Assembly (NCBI GenBank): GCA_944325575.1
Contig: CALVAR010000017.1
Location: 1 to 50,898 of the forward strand
DNA: 50,898 nt
DNA from: Candidatus Gastranaerophilales bacterium
GTDB taxonomy: Bacteria > Cyanobacteriota > Vampirovibrionia > Gastranaerophilales > Gastranaerophilaceae
Reading direction: 5' to 3'
The stretch's first letter is position 1. Every line of letters starts with the position of its first letter. The position numbers were made by a program, and so were the translations under genes. Under the pieces are notes generated by a model that saw only the letters and a program-made list of their open reading frames with translations, had not been told where the DNA came from and searched no databases. Shown in pieces: positions 33,793 through 42,587 of this stretch.

Positions 33793-34533
33793 ATGGAAGA
33801 AATATTTATAAAGACAACGGACAATACAAAAATAGCGCTGAATCTGTACAAAAACGGGAATGACAGTGCAATTATAATTGTTCACGGCTGGTTTATGAGC
33901 AAAGACTCCGCACCGTTTAAAAATCTTGCACAAATGCTCTGCAAAAACTTTGATATAATTTCAATGGACTGCAGAGGGCATGGCAAAAGCAGCGGTAAAT
34001 TTACTTTTACAATAAAAGAACAGTCCGACTTGCATACTGTGGTAAAGTATGCCCAAAAATATTACAAAAAGATTTTTTTGCTCGGGTTTTCTCTGGGCGG
34101 TGCACTTGTGCTGCTCCATGCAGCAAAATTTAACGATATTGATGCCGTTATTGCGGTAAGTCCGCCAGCATATTTTGAAAATATCGAAAATCACTTCTGG
34201 CATCCCAGAGCTTTTATCCCCACAATACAAAAATTTGAACCCCAAACCTGGCTTTCCGTCAGAGCTGATTTACACAGCCTTTTGTTTTGCAAAAAACCGG
34301 CGCCTGCAAATGCAATTGAAAATATTAAAGTTCCGGTATTGTTTATTGCCGGGGAAAAAGACCCCACTGTAGGCCTGTGGCATACACAGGAATTGTATGA
34401 AAAAGCAAAGTGTATCAAAAAGCTGGAAGTAATAAAAAACGGAATTCATGCCGAAGATTTATTTTTGGCAGACAAAACAGGTTTTGTAAAAACTTGCAGT
34501 GAATGGTTTATGCATTTATACGTACATTGTTAA
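33793..34533 (+). CDS. Alpha/beta hydrolase
   Basis: The 246-aa protein has the alpha/beta-hydrolase catalytic triad. The nucleophile serine is in GFSLGGA (GxSxG), the acid is the Asp in AGEKDPT, and the base is the His in NGIHAED. IIVHGW gives the oxyanion-hole segment, and DCRGHGKSSG is a typical early motif. It probably cleaves esters or related bonds; the substrate is unknown. No signal peptide is visible, so it is cytoplasmic. The promoter lies just before the ATG and there is no ribosome binding site. It is divergent from adenine deaminase and is followed by a hairpin terminator. Confidence 0.9.
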   Translation: MEEIFIKTTDNTKIALNLYKNGNDSAIIIVHGWFMSKDSAPFKNLAQMLCKNFDIISMDCRGHGKSSGKFTFTIKEQSDLHTVVKYAQKYYKKIFLLGFSLGGALVLLHAAKFNDIDAVIAVSPPAYFENIENHFWHPRAFIPTIQKFEPQTWLSVRADLHSLLFCKKPAPANAIENIKVPVLFIAGEKDPTVGLWHTQELYEKAKCIKKLEVIKNGIHAEDLFLADKTGFVKTCSEWFMHLYVHC

Positions 34534-34540
34534 GTTATAT

Positions 34541-34571
34541 AAAACATATACCGTACAGATATATGTTTTTT
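34541..34571 (+). terminator. Rho-independent terminator after the hydrolase gene
   Basis: The ten-base stem AAAACATATA (34541-34550) / TATATGTTTT (34560-34569) is followed by more T residues, eight bases after the hydrolase stop codon. Confidence 0.75.
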
Positions 34572-34601
34572 ATAAAAAAATAGTGCATTTTAAAACAATT
34601 A

Positions 34602-34610
34602 TGCTATAAT
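34602..34610 (+). promoter_or_regulatory. Extended -10 promoter of the small lipoprotein gene
   Basis: TGCTATAAT (TGn plus TATAAT) gives a ~60-base leader before the ATG at 34674. No strong -35 is visible. Confidence 0.55.
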
Positions 34611-34673
34611 GGTAGTAGAAATTTATGCTTGAAATATTTTTGCAAAAGTGTGTTTACAACTAAAGGTATCGAA

Positions 34674-34943
34674 ATGAAATTGATACAATACAGCTTAACC
34701 TGCGGAATTTGTCTTCTGGCATTAACGGTAACAGGATGCCATAAACAGTCTGCGCCTGTTGTAAACACAAACAGCGGAATTATTATTCACAGCAGCGATT
34801 TCACGGGCAATATTGAGCAAAAAGTTGCCTCATCAAAAGCCCGTATCGAACAAATAAGCGCTCCCACGGCAAAAAGTACGGGTGCAGTTATTCACCTCGG
34901 TGACGGTTACGAAAAAATCGAGATGGGACCGCTTTTTGATTAA
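34674..34943 (+). CDS. Small lipoprotein of unknown function
   Basis: The 89-aa protein has a lipoprotein signal peptide ending in LTVTGC, so it should be lipid-anchored in the envelope. The mature ~65 residues have two similar pieces, SGIIIHSSDFTG and TGAVIHLGDGYEK, which may be a short internal repeat. No family is recognised. I chose ATG 34674 because AAAGG lies seven bases upstream; an upstream TTG at 34629 is in the leader. A dispersed intergenic repeat starts 21 bases after the stop. Confidence 0.75.
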   Translation: MKLIQYSLTCGICLLALTVTGCHKQSAPVVNTNSGIIIHSSDFTGNIEQKVASSKARIEQISAPTAKSTGAVIHLGDGYEKIEMGPLFD

Positions 34944-35264
34944 GAATATAATTTAAAATGTTTATATTTTCATATAGTCAACTGACCCCGACAAATTATT
35001 GAGCGGGTGCAATAAACAAGTACTATATTGGATATATAACGGGGCACCCGCAACAAGTGCATGGGGTCACTTCCGTAAAATCATAGACTCGGCGCAACTC
35101 GCACTCCGTGTACCACTTCTACAAGCAAGGTTCCTTTTAGACATAATTCAGGATAATTTTGCTTATAAAATTCAGGGCAAATTTGTGTCTAAAATGTTTT
35201 AATTTATTTTCTTTTGTATTACTATAGACGTAATTCTGTAAATAATGAAAAAAAAGGAATAAAA
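34944..35264. other. 321-base intergenic region filled by a dispersed repeat
   Basis: It contains the plus-oriented repeat copy at 34964-35128 and then ~130 bases of AT-rich sequence with the upstream signals of the BlaI-type gene. I see no gene. Confidence 0.6.
34964..35128 (+). repeat. Dispersed intergenic repeat, copy 1
   Basis: The ends of this ~165-base unit match, inverted, the unit at 46429-46590: ATATTTTCATATAGTCAACT at one end and GTGCATGGGGTCACTTCCG followed by CACTCCGTGTA at the other. The centres differ. A stem GCGGGTGC (35003-35010) / GCACCCGC (35044-35051) fills the variable centre. A third, partial copy lies at 49240-49347. Confidence 0.85.
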
Positions 35265-35633
35265 ATGAACTATTCACACGGCAGTTTAGAAAATGAAATT
35301 TTAAAAACAATATGGATGTTAGAAGAAATAGATGAATCAGATGTTTCCGTTAATGAGGTACAGGAAATAATTAACAGAAACTCAGTTTCACAAAGAGCAT
35401 ATACAACTGTTAAAACAGTAATGGACAGACTTGTTGAAAAGAACATGCTTGTCAGATATAAACAGGGCAAAAAATTCTTTTACAAAACTGTGTCCTCTCG
35501 TGACGAAATGGCGCAGCTTGCTATTAAAAAACTTGCTAATCAGTATTTCAACAATGATATGAACTCTCTTGCAGATGCTGTAAGAAGTATGGGTGCAGTT
35601 CAAAAAGAATGCAAAACTCCGGAATTAGTATAA
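35265..35633 (+). CDS. BlaI/MecI/CopY family transcriptional repressor
   Basis: The 122-aa protein has the winged-helix domain of penicillinase repressors: NEILKTIWMLEE, VSVNEVQEIINRN, YTTVKTVMDRLVEKNMLVR and KQGKKFFYKTVS. Such proteins repress target genes as dimers and are usually inactivated by a cognate protease (BlaR/MecR). No such protease gene lies nearby, so the signal is unknown. AAAAGGA lies upstream of ATG 35265. The next gene starts inside its last codons. Confidence 0.88.
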   Translation: MNYSHGSLENEILKTIWMLEEIDESDVSVNEVQEIINRNSVSQRAYTTVKTVMDRLVEKNMLVRYKQGKKFFYKTVSSRDEMAQLAIKKLANQYFNNDMNSLADAVRSMGAVQKECKTPELV

Positions 35634-36079
35634 TAATTGCCAAAATAGACAAAATTAAAACAGTTATTAAAGAAAAAATAAACAAAATGTCCGCAGCACA
35701 TTCAAGGCAGGAGGAGCTTGAATGTATAAAACAAAGACAGCTTGCGGGTAATATAATTATTGCTGTTTTGACCGAAAGAATAACGGTCAGAAAAGGTCTT
35801 TTACTTTTTCCGAAAGGTTTTACGGATCCATCTGTGCATGCAGCCTGGCATGCGCTTTGTCATTATGAAGCTGACGAGGATATAAAAGCAAAAGATTTGG
35901 AATTTAATAACCAGCAGATTGAACTGTTAGAACTCATTGCTTTTACGTTCAAAGACGGCAAGCCTTTGCCGCAAAACATTATTGAAGCGTACAAGCCTTA
36001 TTATCAGGATGATCCGGTTTCTTATGAAAGCGGGATTAAAGGTTTAATAAAAAAGCTTCTTAGGTTTATAAACTTCTGA
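35609..36079 (+). CDS. Unknown protein overlapping the BlaI-type gene
   Basis: This 156-aa protein has no recognised family. It is predicted all-helical and soluble, with a mixed-charge N-terminus (KIDKIKTVIKEKINK). The core from LAGNIIIAVLTERITVRKGLLLFPKGF onward looks folded, with AAWHALCHYEADED carrying two His and one Cys that might bind metal. Its ATG lies 25 bases inside the end of the BlaI-type gene, so translation is probably coupled; an internal ATG at 35687 has no ribosome binding site. It is convergent with the diguanylate cyclase gene with one base between stops. Its adjacency to BlaI suggests co-regulation. Confidence 0.6.
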   Translation: MQNSGISIIIAKIDKIKTVIKEKINKMSAAHSRQEELECIKQRQLAGNIIIAVLTERITVRKGLLLFPKGFTDPSVHAAWHALCHYEADEDIKAKDLEFNNQQIELLELIAFTFKDGKPLPQNIIEAYKPYYQDDPVSYESGIKGLIKKLLRFINF

Positions 36080-36080
36080 T

Positions 36081-37919
36081 TTATTTTTTACCTACCTGAT
36101 TTCTGCCGTTTTCTTTTGCAATATAAAGGCAGTCATCGGCATATTTAATCATTTCCTGAGGGGTTTGTCCGTTTTGAGGATATGTTGCAACCCCGAGACT
36201 TATCGTAACATTCACATCATTGCCGTTAACCAGCTTCAAAGGATGAGCGCTGACCGCTTTACAGATTTTTTCAGCCGTTGTCATTGCATCGTTATTATTT
36301 GTATTTGTAAGAATAATAGACATTTCTTCTCCGCCGTATCTGCAAACAATATCGCTGCTTCTTACATTTTTTTTGAGAATCTGAGCAACCTGTCTCAATA
36401 CGGCATCTCCGGACTGGTGTCCGTATGTATCATTAAACTTTTTGAAAAAGTCTATATCTATCATTATCAGAGAAAAGGGTTTTTCATATCTTTTGCCGGT
36501 TTCTATATTTTGCAGCATTTGTTCCTGAAAATATCTGTGATTGTACAATTCTGTCAAACCGTCAGTTGTTGCAAGAGCATAAGTATATTCCAAATCTCTG
36601 GATTTTATTATGTATTTTGCAAGATAACATGCAATAAATACAAATATAACAGATGCAACCTGTATAATAATACCGACCCAGATATTAAAGTAGTACATAA
36701 GAACGGTTGCCGCAATAAGATATATAATCACGGTCAATATTGCCACAAGGGAAGAAAGAATAGTTGATTCGCTTCTTACTACAATAAGCCCGACAAACAA
36801 ACTCAATAAAACAGACAGGATTATGTCCGCAGCCGGAGATACACGTTTTATAAAATTGTTATCCAGCACATTGTTTATAAACGTAGTATGGATTTCCACT
36901 CCGGGGAAAATTTTGTCTGTCGGAACATTTTTTAAATCAAACAGAGATGTGGCGCTTGTGCCTATATAAACAATTTTGTTTTTAAAATAATTGTCGGGAA
37001 TAAGCTTTTTCCCTTCATAAATAGATTTTTCCACCTTCCACATAGGGACATATTCAAATGTCGTATTAGTATTTATACCGCTCTGTCCGTACCAGTTCAA
37101 GATAACGGAGCCTTTTCCGTTCAGCGGTATTTTTCGTTCTCCCAAAAGAAGATTACCTGCTCTATCTATTTTAAAATCTTTTATTTTTAATCCTTCATTT
37201 TGCTCAAGATATTTCATAACAACCTTAAGGGCAAGATGAGGATAAAAATCATCTTTATAAGAAACAAAAGGATGTAAATCTCTCGCAATACCGTCTTCGT
37301 CACGCATAAGATTTATGTGCCCGATGTTTGGAGTTGAATCCATTATCTGCGGGATTATTGTTCTGCAATTTTTAAAATAAGTATACTCATTTTTGAGATT
37401 TATATCAGAATCGTTTTTAATATCCGCTTTTAAATATTGAGGCAAATCAGCGGGTTTTCTTAAATCAAAAGACTGGTTATCAAAGTTTATGGCTGTAAAA
37501 ACATTGTCGTATTTTGCAATTGTATCCGCAAGCTTTTTATTATCGTTGCTGCTGCTTTTTAATGATTTTACAAACATAAGGTCAAAAGCCGCTGCACCGA
37601 CACCTTGATTTTCAAGGTATGTAATCATATCCGCATAAATATTTCTTGATATCGGCCACTCGCCGTATTTGTCGAGAAAATACTCGTAGCTTTCGTCATC
37701 AACCGCAAGTATTGCAATATTTTTGGATACTTTTTTGTAAGGAGAAAGTATACTCTGTCTTGCGTCAAAAGTTTTGTTTTCTATAGAAGTAAAAAATCCC
37801 CGTATAGAAGGATTGGAAAGAAGCGAAAACAAAACACCGGTTGTAATTACTATATAGATACTATAAAGCAGGTATTTTAAAAAAGTTTTATTCTTTAAAT
37901 ATTCTCTAATTTTTTGCAT
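36081..37919 (-). CDS. CHASE2-GGDEF diguanylate cyclase
   Basis: The 612-aa protein makes cyclic di-GMP. A first membrane segment (~16-36) is followed by a CHASE2 sensor domain outside the membrane (~40-365), then three more membrane segments (~370-440), and a GGDEF domain (~460-610) in the cytoplasm. The active site is GGEEM (529-533). The feedback-inhibition site is RSSD (520-523), exactly five residues before it, so product inhibition is expected. It probably turns an envelope signal into c-di-GMP. A 35-codon frame overlaps its start and may regulate translation. Confidence 0.95.
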   Translation of the reverse strand: MQKIREYLKNKTFLKYLLYSIYIVITTGVLFSLLSNPSIRGFFTSIENKTFDARQSILSPYKKVSKNIAILAVDDESYEYFLDKYGEWPISRNIYADMITYLENQGVGAAAFDLMFVKSLKSSSNDNKKLADTIAKYDNVFTAINFDNQSFDLRKPADLPQYLKADIKNDSDINLKNEYTYFKNCRTIIPQIMDSTPNIGHINLMRDEDGIARDLHPFVSYKDDFYPHLALKVVMKYLEQNEGLKIKDFKIDRAGNLLLGERKIPLNGKGSVILNWYGQSGINTNTTFEYVPMWKVEKSIYEGKKLIPDNYFKNKIVYIGTSATSLFDLKNVPTDKIFPGVEIHTTFINNVLDNNFIKRVSPAADIILSVLLSLFVGLIVVRSESTILSSLVAILTVIIYLIAATVLMYYFNIWVGIIIQVASVIFVFIACYLAKYIIKSRDLEYTYALATTDGLTELYNHRYFQEQMLQNIETGKRYEKPFSLIMIDIDFFKKFNDTYGHQSGDAVLRQVAQILKKNVRSSDIVCRYGGEEMSIILTNTNNNDAMTTAEKICKAVSAHPLKLVNGNDVNVTISLGVATYPQNGQTPQEMIKYADDCLYIAKENGRNQVGKK

Positions 37920-38013
37920 AGTCTTTGTTTAACTCCAGTAAAATTGAGGTTAAATCGATTAATTCGTCAGGGTTTTGCAAATATTTTAGCAAACATTCTT
38001 CATTAAGATTCAT
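37906..38013 (-). CDS. Small ORF overlapping the diguanylate cyclase start
   Basis: A 35-codon frame, beginning MNLNEECLLK and ending LNKDYAKN, overlaps the first 14 bases of the diguanylate cyclase gene in another frame. A purine-rich AGAGAG precedes its ATG. Its stop codon lies just inside the cyclase gene, so ribosomes finishing it could restart at the cyclase ATG. It may be a leader peptide, a small protein, or chance. Confidence 0.45.
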   Translation of the reverse strand: MNLNEECLLKYLQNPDELIDLTSILLELNKDYAKN

Positions 38014-38157
38014 TTCTTAAACTCTCTCTTTTATGTAATAGCCGGTGGATTTTTATATATAAATTCAAATGGGGATATTATTATTTTGACAAAATTTGAA
38101 AACGAAAAAATCACCCCAACACAGTAATTTTTGACATAATTAAGAAAAGCTTAAATT

Positions 38158-38187
38158 TTCACAAAATTCTAAACGGGTTGTTATAAT
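38158..38187 (+). promoter_or_regulatory. Leaderless promoter of the histidine kinase gene
   Basis: TTCACA (-35), an 18-base spacer and TATAAT (38182-38187) end six bases before ATG 38194. The first transcribed base would be at or next to the A of the ATG, and no Shine-Dalgarno site exists. Confidence 0.65.
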
Positions 38188-38193
38188 AAAAGT

Positions 38194-39195
38194 ATGGAAA
38201 AAATAGATTTTAAAAATATTGTGGAACAACTGGATTCAGTAGTGCTTGTTGTTGATTATGACTACAAGATAGTATATGCAAACAGCTATTTTTGCTCATT
38301 ATTTAACACAAACTGTGAAATGTTATCCGGCAAAAATGTGTTTGACTTTCTGCCGGAAAAATCCGATACGGTTGTCATAAAAGACTATACATATAAAATA
38401 ACAAAGTATGATGATGAATTTTATTCTTACTATTATTTGACTATAGTAGACAGCCAGATGGAGAAGGTATACTCCGACTTTATCTCGACCGTAAGCCATG
38501 AGCTGCGTACTCCTTTGACGAGTATAAGAGGCTTTGCGGATACCATGCTTATGTCTTTTGACAAACTTGATAAAGCACAGATACAAAAGTTTCTCGGGAT
38601 TATAAAAGAACAATCAAACAGGCTGATAAAACTTGTTGAAAACCTTTTGTCCATTTCTAAAATACAGGTACAGCAGAGCAATCTTGTATTAAAATCAGTA
38701 AATGCAAAATCGCAGATAGAGCAGGTGCTGGATATAATAAAAAACCAGTATCCGTCTCATCCGTTTGAATTCCATTGTAATGACAATGTGCCCAATATTC
38801 TTGCAGATGAAAATAAATTCCAGCAGATAATGATAAATCTTCTGGACAATGCGGCAAAATATTCTTATGACAGAGGGTCTGTTAAGGTTACACTCGCAAA
38901 TGCGCAGAAAGAAAACTATGTCAGCATAAAAGTAGAAGACCACGGAGTGGGCATAGAACCTGATAATCTTTCAAGAATTTTTGAAAAATTTACCCGTATA
39001 GAAAACCATCTAACACGAAAAACACAGGGAAGCGGGCTCGGGCTGTATATAGTAAAAAATCTTATTGAAAAAATGGGAGGACAAATTTTTGTCGAAAGTT
39101 CCACCGTCCTGCCAAACAGCGGGTCAACCTTCGAAATAATTCTGCCTGCCGCTACATACACAAACCAGAGCAAAAGAGCACTGGAGGACAAATAA
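38194..39195 (+). CDS. Sensor histidine kinase with small PAS domain
   Basis: The 333-aa kinase has a short PAS-like N-terminus (residues ~1-85), then HisKA with H102 in SHELRTPLTS, and an ATPase domain with N box (FQQIMINLLDNAAKYS), G1 (DHGVGIE) and G2 (GSGLGLYIVKN). No membrane segment is present, so it senses inside the cell. The promoter suggests a leaderless transcript. The next gene begins two bases after its stop and encodes a double-receiver protein, which is likely its phosphorelay partner. Confidence 0.95.
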   Translation: MEKIDFKNIVEQLDSVVLVVDYDYKIVYANSYFCSLFNTNCEMLSGKNVFDFLPEKSDTVVIKDYTYKITKYDDEFYSYYYLTIVDSQMEKVYSDFISTVSHELRTPLTSIRGFADTMLMSFDKLDKAQIQKFLGIIKEQSNRLIKLVENLLSISKIQVQQSNLVLKSVNAKSQIEQVLDIIKNQYPSHPFEFHCNDNVPNILADENKFQQIMINLLDNAAKYSYDRGSVKVTLANAQKENYVSIKVEDHGVGIEPDNLSRIFEKFTRIENHLTRKTQGSGLGLYIVKNLIEKMGGQIFVESSTVLPNSGSTFEIILPAATYTNQSKRALEDK

Positions 39196-39196
39196 A

Positions 39197-40510
39197 ATGT
39201 TATCCAAACTTGCACTAATCTTAGATAAAAGAAAAGAATTACCTGCAAAATACAAAAAACTTATTGAAAATACCGGTGTATACGTACTTTCTGCAACGGG
39301 AATCGAATCCGGTATGGAAATTTTGACAGGATACGAGCCGGATCTTGTTCTTGTTTCGGACAGTCTGGACACTACGCTTGCCGATACCGTTAAAAAACTA
39401 AGGATGCTCAGTTATCCTGCACGCCCGTGCATAGTTGCATTGTCAAAATCTGCAGAGCTTCAGGACAAACTTGATGTACTTGATGCAGGGGCAGATGATT
39501 TTTTGAGCGAGCCGATTGAGTCGGAAGAATTTAAAGCAAGAATTAACGCTCACCTGAGACGCCATTTTGAAAGCATGATTTCTGAAACGACACAGCTTCC
39601 TGATACAAAATTTAGTTTAAAAATCTTGAAAAGAACTATTGCAAGAGATGAAAAATGGGCGGCAATGCTTGTAAGAGTCAATGAATTTGAAGCATATAAA
39701 GAAATATACGGTAATCTTGCATCTGACAAACTGCTGCAAACATACACTGCTATTATCAACTCTTCTCTTGATGAAAATGATTTTTTAGGCGAACTTGACG
39801 AAGGAGAGTTCCTAATACTTACCAATCCGCTGAAAGCCGAACATGTAGCTTCGTTTTTGATTTATGCATTTGATACTATTGTGGAAAAATTCTACAGCGA
39901 AGAAGATGCAAAATCAGGCTACATAATACTCCACGGAGATGACGATGCCGGCAAGAGAGTAAATCTCGTTTCAACGAGTATAGGTATAATCTCAAGCGAA
40001 TTTCAAAGTTATGACAGCATAAACGGTGCTCTAAATTCGCTTTTTGCCGCATGCAAGCTTGCAAAAATGAATGCAAAATCCTCATATATTGTCGAAAGAG
40101 CTAAAATAAGCGCTCAAGATGCCGTAATAAACAAAGAATATAACAATAAAATTGTTGTTATAGAACCTGATGAAGCACTTAATTATCTCTTGAAAACAAC
40201 AGGAGAAATGCAGGGCTATGAAGTCGCCACAATTCAGGATTATGACACGGCAATAAACATGATTAAAAATATAAAACCCGCTCTTATAGTGCTTGATGCG
40301 GGAGACGCAGAAACCCTCAAAGGTTTGGAGCTGTGTAAAAAGCTGAAAAAAGACAAAAACTTTAAAGATATAAAAATAATTCTCTCCACAATAGTCCATG
40401 ACAAAAAAATGGTTCTAAATACGGGCGCAGACATATACCTGCCAAAGCCCTACGAACTTCTCGGCATATTTAACTGGATAGAAGGATTGATAAAAGAATT
40501 TAACAGCTAA
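39197..40510 (+). CDS. Double-receiver protein with degenerate GGDEF-like middle
   Basis: The 437-aa protein has three parts. Residues ~1-120 are a receiver fold in which the phosphate-accepting Asp position reads VLVSDSLD (Ser in place of Asp). Residues ~130-300 resemble a GGDEF domain whose active site reads LDEGEFLIL instead of GGDEF, so it is probably inactive. Residues ~310-437 are a second receiver, with EPDE near its start, LIVLDAGD with a plausible Asp, and a conserved Lys in LPKPYE. It is coupled to the histidine kinase gene (GGAGG inside the kinase's end). Its convergent neighbour uvrC overlaps by four bases at the stop codons. Its role is likely signal output or phosphate storage rather than c-di-GMP synthesis. 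Confidence 0.82.
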   Translation: MLSKLALILDKRKELPAKYKKLIENTGVYVLSATGIESGMEILTGYEPDLVLVSDSLDTTLADTVKKLRMLSYPARPCIVALSKSAELQDKLDVLDAGADDFLSEPIESEEFKARINAHLRRHFESMISETTQLPDTKFSLKILKRTIARDEKWAAMLVRVNEFEAYKEIYGNLASDKLLQTYTAIINSSLDENDFLGELDEGEFLILTNPLKAEHVASFLIYAFDTIVEKFYSEEDAKSGYIILHGDDDAGKRVNLVSTSIGIISSEFQSYDSINGALNSLFAACKLAKMNAKSSYIVERAKISAQDAVINKEYNNKIVVIEPDEALNYLLKTTGEMQGYEVATIQDYDTAINMIKNIKPALIVLDAGDAETLKGLELCKKLKKDKNFKDIKIILSTIVHDKKMVLNTGADIYLPKPYELLGIFNWIEGLIKEFNS

Positions 40511-42360
40511 ACTACCTGAACATTAGGGTTAAAAAAGTTGTACACAGCTTTTGCGGCACGTTTGGGAATCACTGTACACAGTGTTTCAAAATCCGATTGA
40601 GATATCTTTTTAATATCCTTAAATTCCCTTATAAGAATTTCTTTATTTTCTTTTGACAGACCCTTTATTTCATCCAGTATTGATTCTGTTGCTTTTTTGC
40701 CGCGCAGTGTTCTGTGATAAGTAATTGCAAATCTGTGCGCTTCATCTCTTATCCTCTGGAAAAAGTATAATGCAGGTGAGTTTATTGGAAATACAACAGG
40801 CCTTGATTCATGAGGTTTAAATACTTCTTCGAGTTTTTTTGCAAGAGATACAACATCAGGTTTAAAATTATGTGCGTCAAAAATTTCCAGAACCGAAGAC
40901 AGCTGTCCTTTACCGCCGTCTATAATTATTAAATCCGGCTCAGGCAGTGACTCTGAAAGTTTGCCGAAGTATCTTCTTTCCACAACTTCCTGCAAAGATT
41001 TAAAGTCATCGGGCTTTGATTCAGTAGAACGCACCTTGAATTTTCTGTAGCGGGATTTTTTAGGCAGTCCGTTTTCAAAAGTAACCATAGAGGCTACTGT
41101 GTTTGTCCCCTGAATATGAGAAATATCAAAACATTCAACAACATACGGGAATTTGCTTAACCCGAGTTTTTCCTGAATATAAGAGCCTACCTCATTGTAA
41201 TCCCTTTGGATTTCCGTCAGTTTTTCCAGTTTAACTTTTTCAAAATAGAATCTGGCATTTTTCTGTGCAAGGTTTAACAGTTCTATGTTACGTTTTGTCG
41301 GTGCATCAGTAATTTTCACTTTCTTTTGCGCCTGAGAGGCAAGCCACTGTGTATAAAGTTCCGTATCTTCTTTTTCCAGTATTTTAGGCAGAACAATTGT
41401 CCCGGGGATTTCGGATTCTGATGCCATTGTATAGTATTCTTTTAGAAATGTTGTTAAAACCTCATAATCATTTGAGAGGTTAAGATTTGAAAATTGAAAA
41501 TCTTTTTTATCCGTAAGTCTGCCCTGCCGAATTTGCAAAAGAGATACAACAAAAAGATTGCCTTCACTATAGATTCCTACGATATCCTGATTGATATTTG
41601 TATTTTCAAATACAACTTTCTGGTGTTCCATTGTTTTTTGAACATCCATCCAGCTGTCACGGTATCTTGCGGCTTTTTCAAAATCCTCCTTAGCCGCATA
41701 TTTTTCCATTTCCTGTTTTAATGCATCAACGAGCTCTTTTTGTTTACCGGTTAAAAAAAGTTCAACATTTTTAAGTACTTCTTTATATTCATCAGGAGTT
41801 ACAAGCCTCTGGCAAGGTGCCATACATCTGCCTATGTGGTAATACAGACAGGGACGGTCTTTGAATTTTGGTGTTTTGCACTGTTTTAGAGGAAAAAGTT
41901 TTTTTATCAAATCAAGGGTAGCATACATTGCTCTGGAATCTGTATACGGTCCGAAATATTTACCCTTAATTTTGTTTTTGTTGGCTTTTCGTGCAACGAC
42001 TATTCTGGGGTATTCTTCTTCCGTTATAACAAAGTAAGGAAATTTTTTGTCATCTTTTAAAAGTACATTGTATTTTGGCTTATGTTTTTTTATAAGATGA
42101 GATTCCAGTATAAGAGCCTCGACTTCGCTGTCCGTTACAATAAACTGGATTTTTGCAATTTGCGGCACCATAACACGGAGTTTTGGCGAGTCATGATGTT
42201 TATTAAAATAGCTGTACACACGTTTTTTTAGATTTTTTGCTTTGCCGACATATATAATCTCGCCATTCTTATCAAAATACTGATAAGAACCGCTAAGCTC
42301 GGGTATTATCGCAAGAGTCTGTTTAACCTCTTTGGGAAGATTTGCATTTTGTGTAGCCAT
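40507..42360 (-). CDS. uvrC: Excinuclease ABC subunit C
   Basis: The protein of about 617 aa makes both cuts around DNA damage in nucleotide excision repair. It has an N-terminal GIY-YIG nuclease domain (IPELSGSYQYFDKNGEIIYVGKAKNL), a UVR domain (KYAAKEDFEKAARYRD), a cysteine-bearing segment and the RNase H-like second nuclease (VECFDISHIQGTNTVASM with its conserved D and H). The C-terminal helix-hairpin-helix region is weaker than usual. I chose ATG 42360: extended -10 TGCTATACT lies six bases upstream and no ribosome binding site exists; an in-frame ATG at 42429 is less likely. Confidence 0.95.
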   Translation of the reverse strand: MATQNANLPKEVKQTLAIIPELSGSYQYFDKNGEIIYVGKAKNLKKRVYSYFNKHHDSPKLRVMVPQIAKIQFIVTDSEVEALILESHLIKKHKPKYNVLLKDDKKFPYFVITEEEYPRIVVARKANKNKIKGKYFGPYTDSRAMYATLDLIKKLFPLKQCKTPKFKDRPCLYYHIGRCMAPCQRLVTPDEYKEVLKNVELFLTGKQKELVDALKQEMEKYAAKEDFEKAARYRDSWMDVQKTMEHQKVVFENTNINQDIVGIYSEGNLFVVSLLQIRQGRLTDKKDFQFSNLNLSNDYEVLTTFLKEYYTMASESEIPGTIVLPKILEKEDTELYTQWLASQAQKKVKITDAPTKRNIELLNLAQKNARFYFEKVKLEKLTEIQRDYNEVGSYIQEKLGLSKFPYVVECFDISHIQGTNTVASMVTFENGLPKKSRYRKFKVRSTESKPDDFKSLQEVVERRYFGKLSESLPEPDLIIIDGGKGQLSSVLEIFDAHNFKPDVVSLAKKLEEVFKPHESRPVVFPINSPALYFFQRIRDEAHRFAITYHRTLRGKKATESILDEIKGLSKENKEILIREFKDIKKISQSDFETLCTVIPKRAAKAVYNFFNPNVQVV

Positions 42361-42366
42361 AGATAC

Positions 42367-42375
42367 AGTATAGCA
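42367..42375 (-). promoter_or_regulatory. uvrC extended -10, leaderless type
   Basis: On the minus strand TGCTATACT ends six bases before the ATG at 42360. Transcription would start at or next to the ATG. Confidence 0.55.
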
Positions 42376-42587
42376 TACAGCCGTACTTCGGAATAACAGC
42401 TTATTATATAACCTCTTAAAATCTGACATTCTGTATATGAAACGTAATAAAAACCCAATAAATTATAGAGAAGTTAAAAAATGATACAACAGGTTACAAA
42501 ATTGTTTTCAAAAAGCGATAAACTTGTCTTTTTCTATACAATAACACTATAATAATATAGCTATTACAAACTAAAAGAGGATGGAAT

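Noticed and set aside
42361-42429. Longer uvrC start at 42429
   Set aside because: It lacks a ribosome binding site, and the extended -10 box lies inside that extension, just before ATG 42360.
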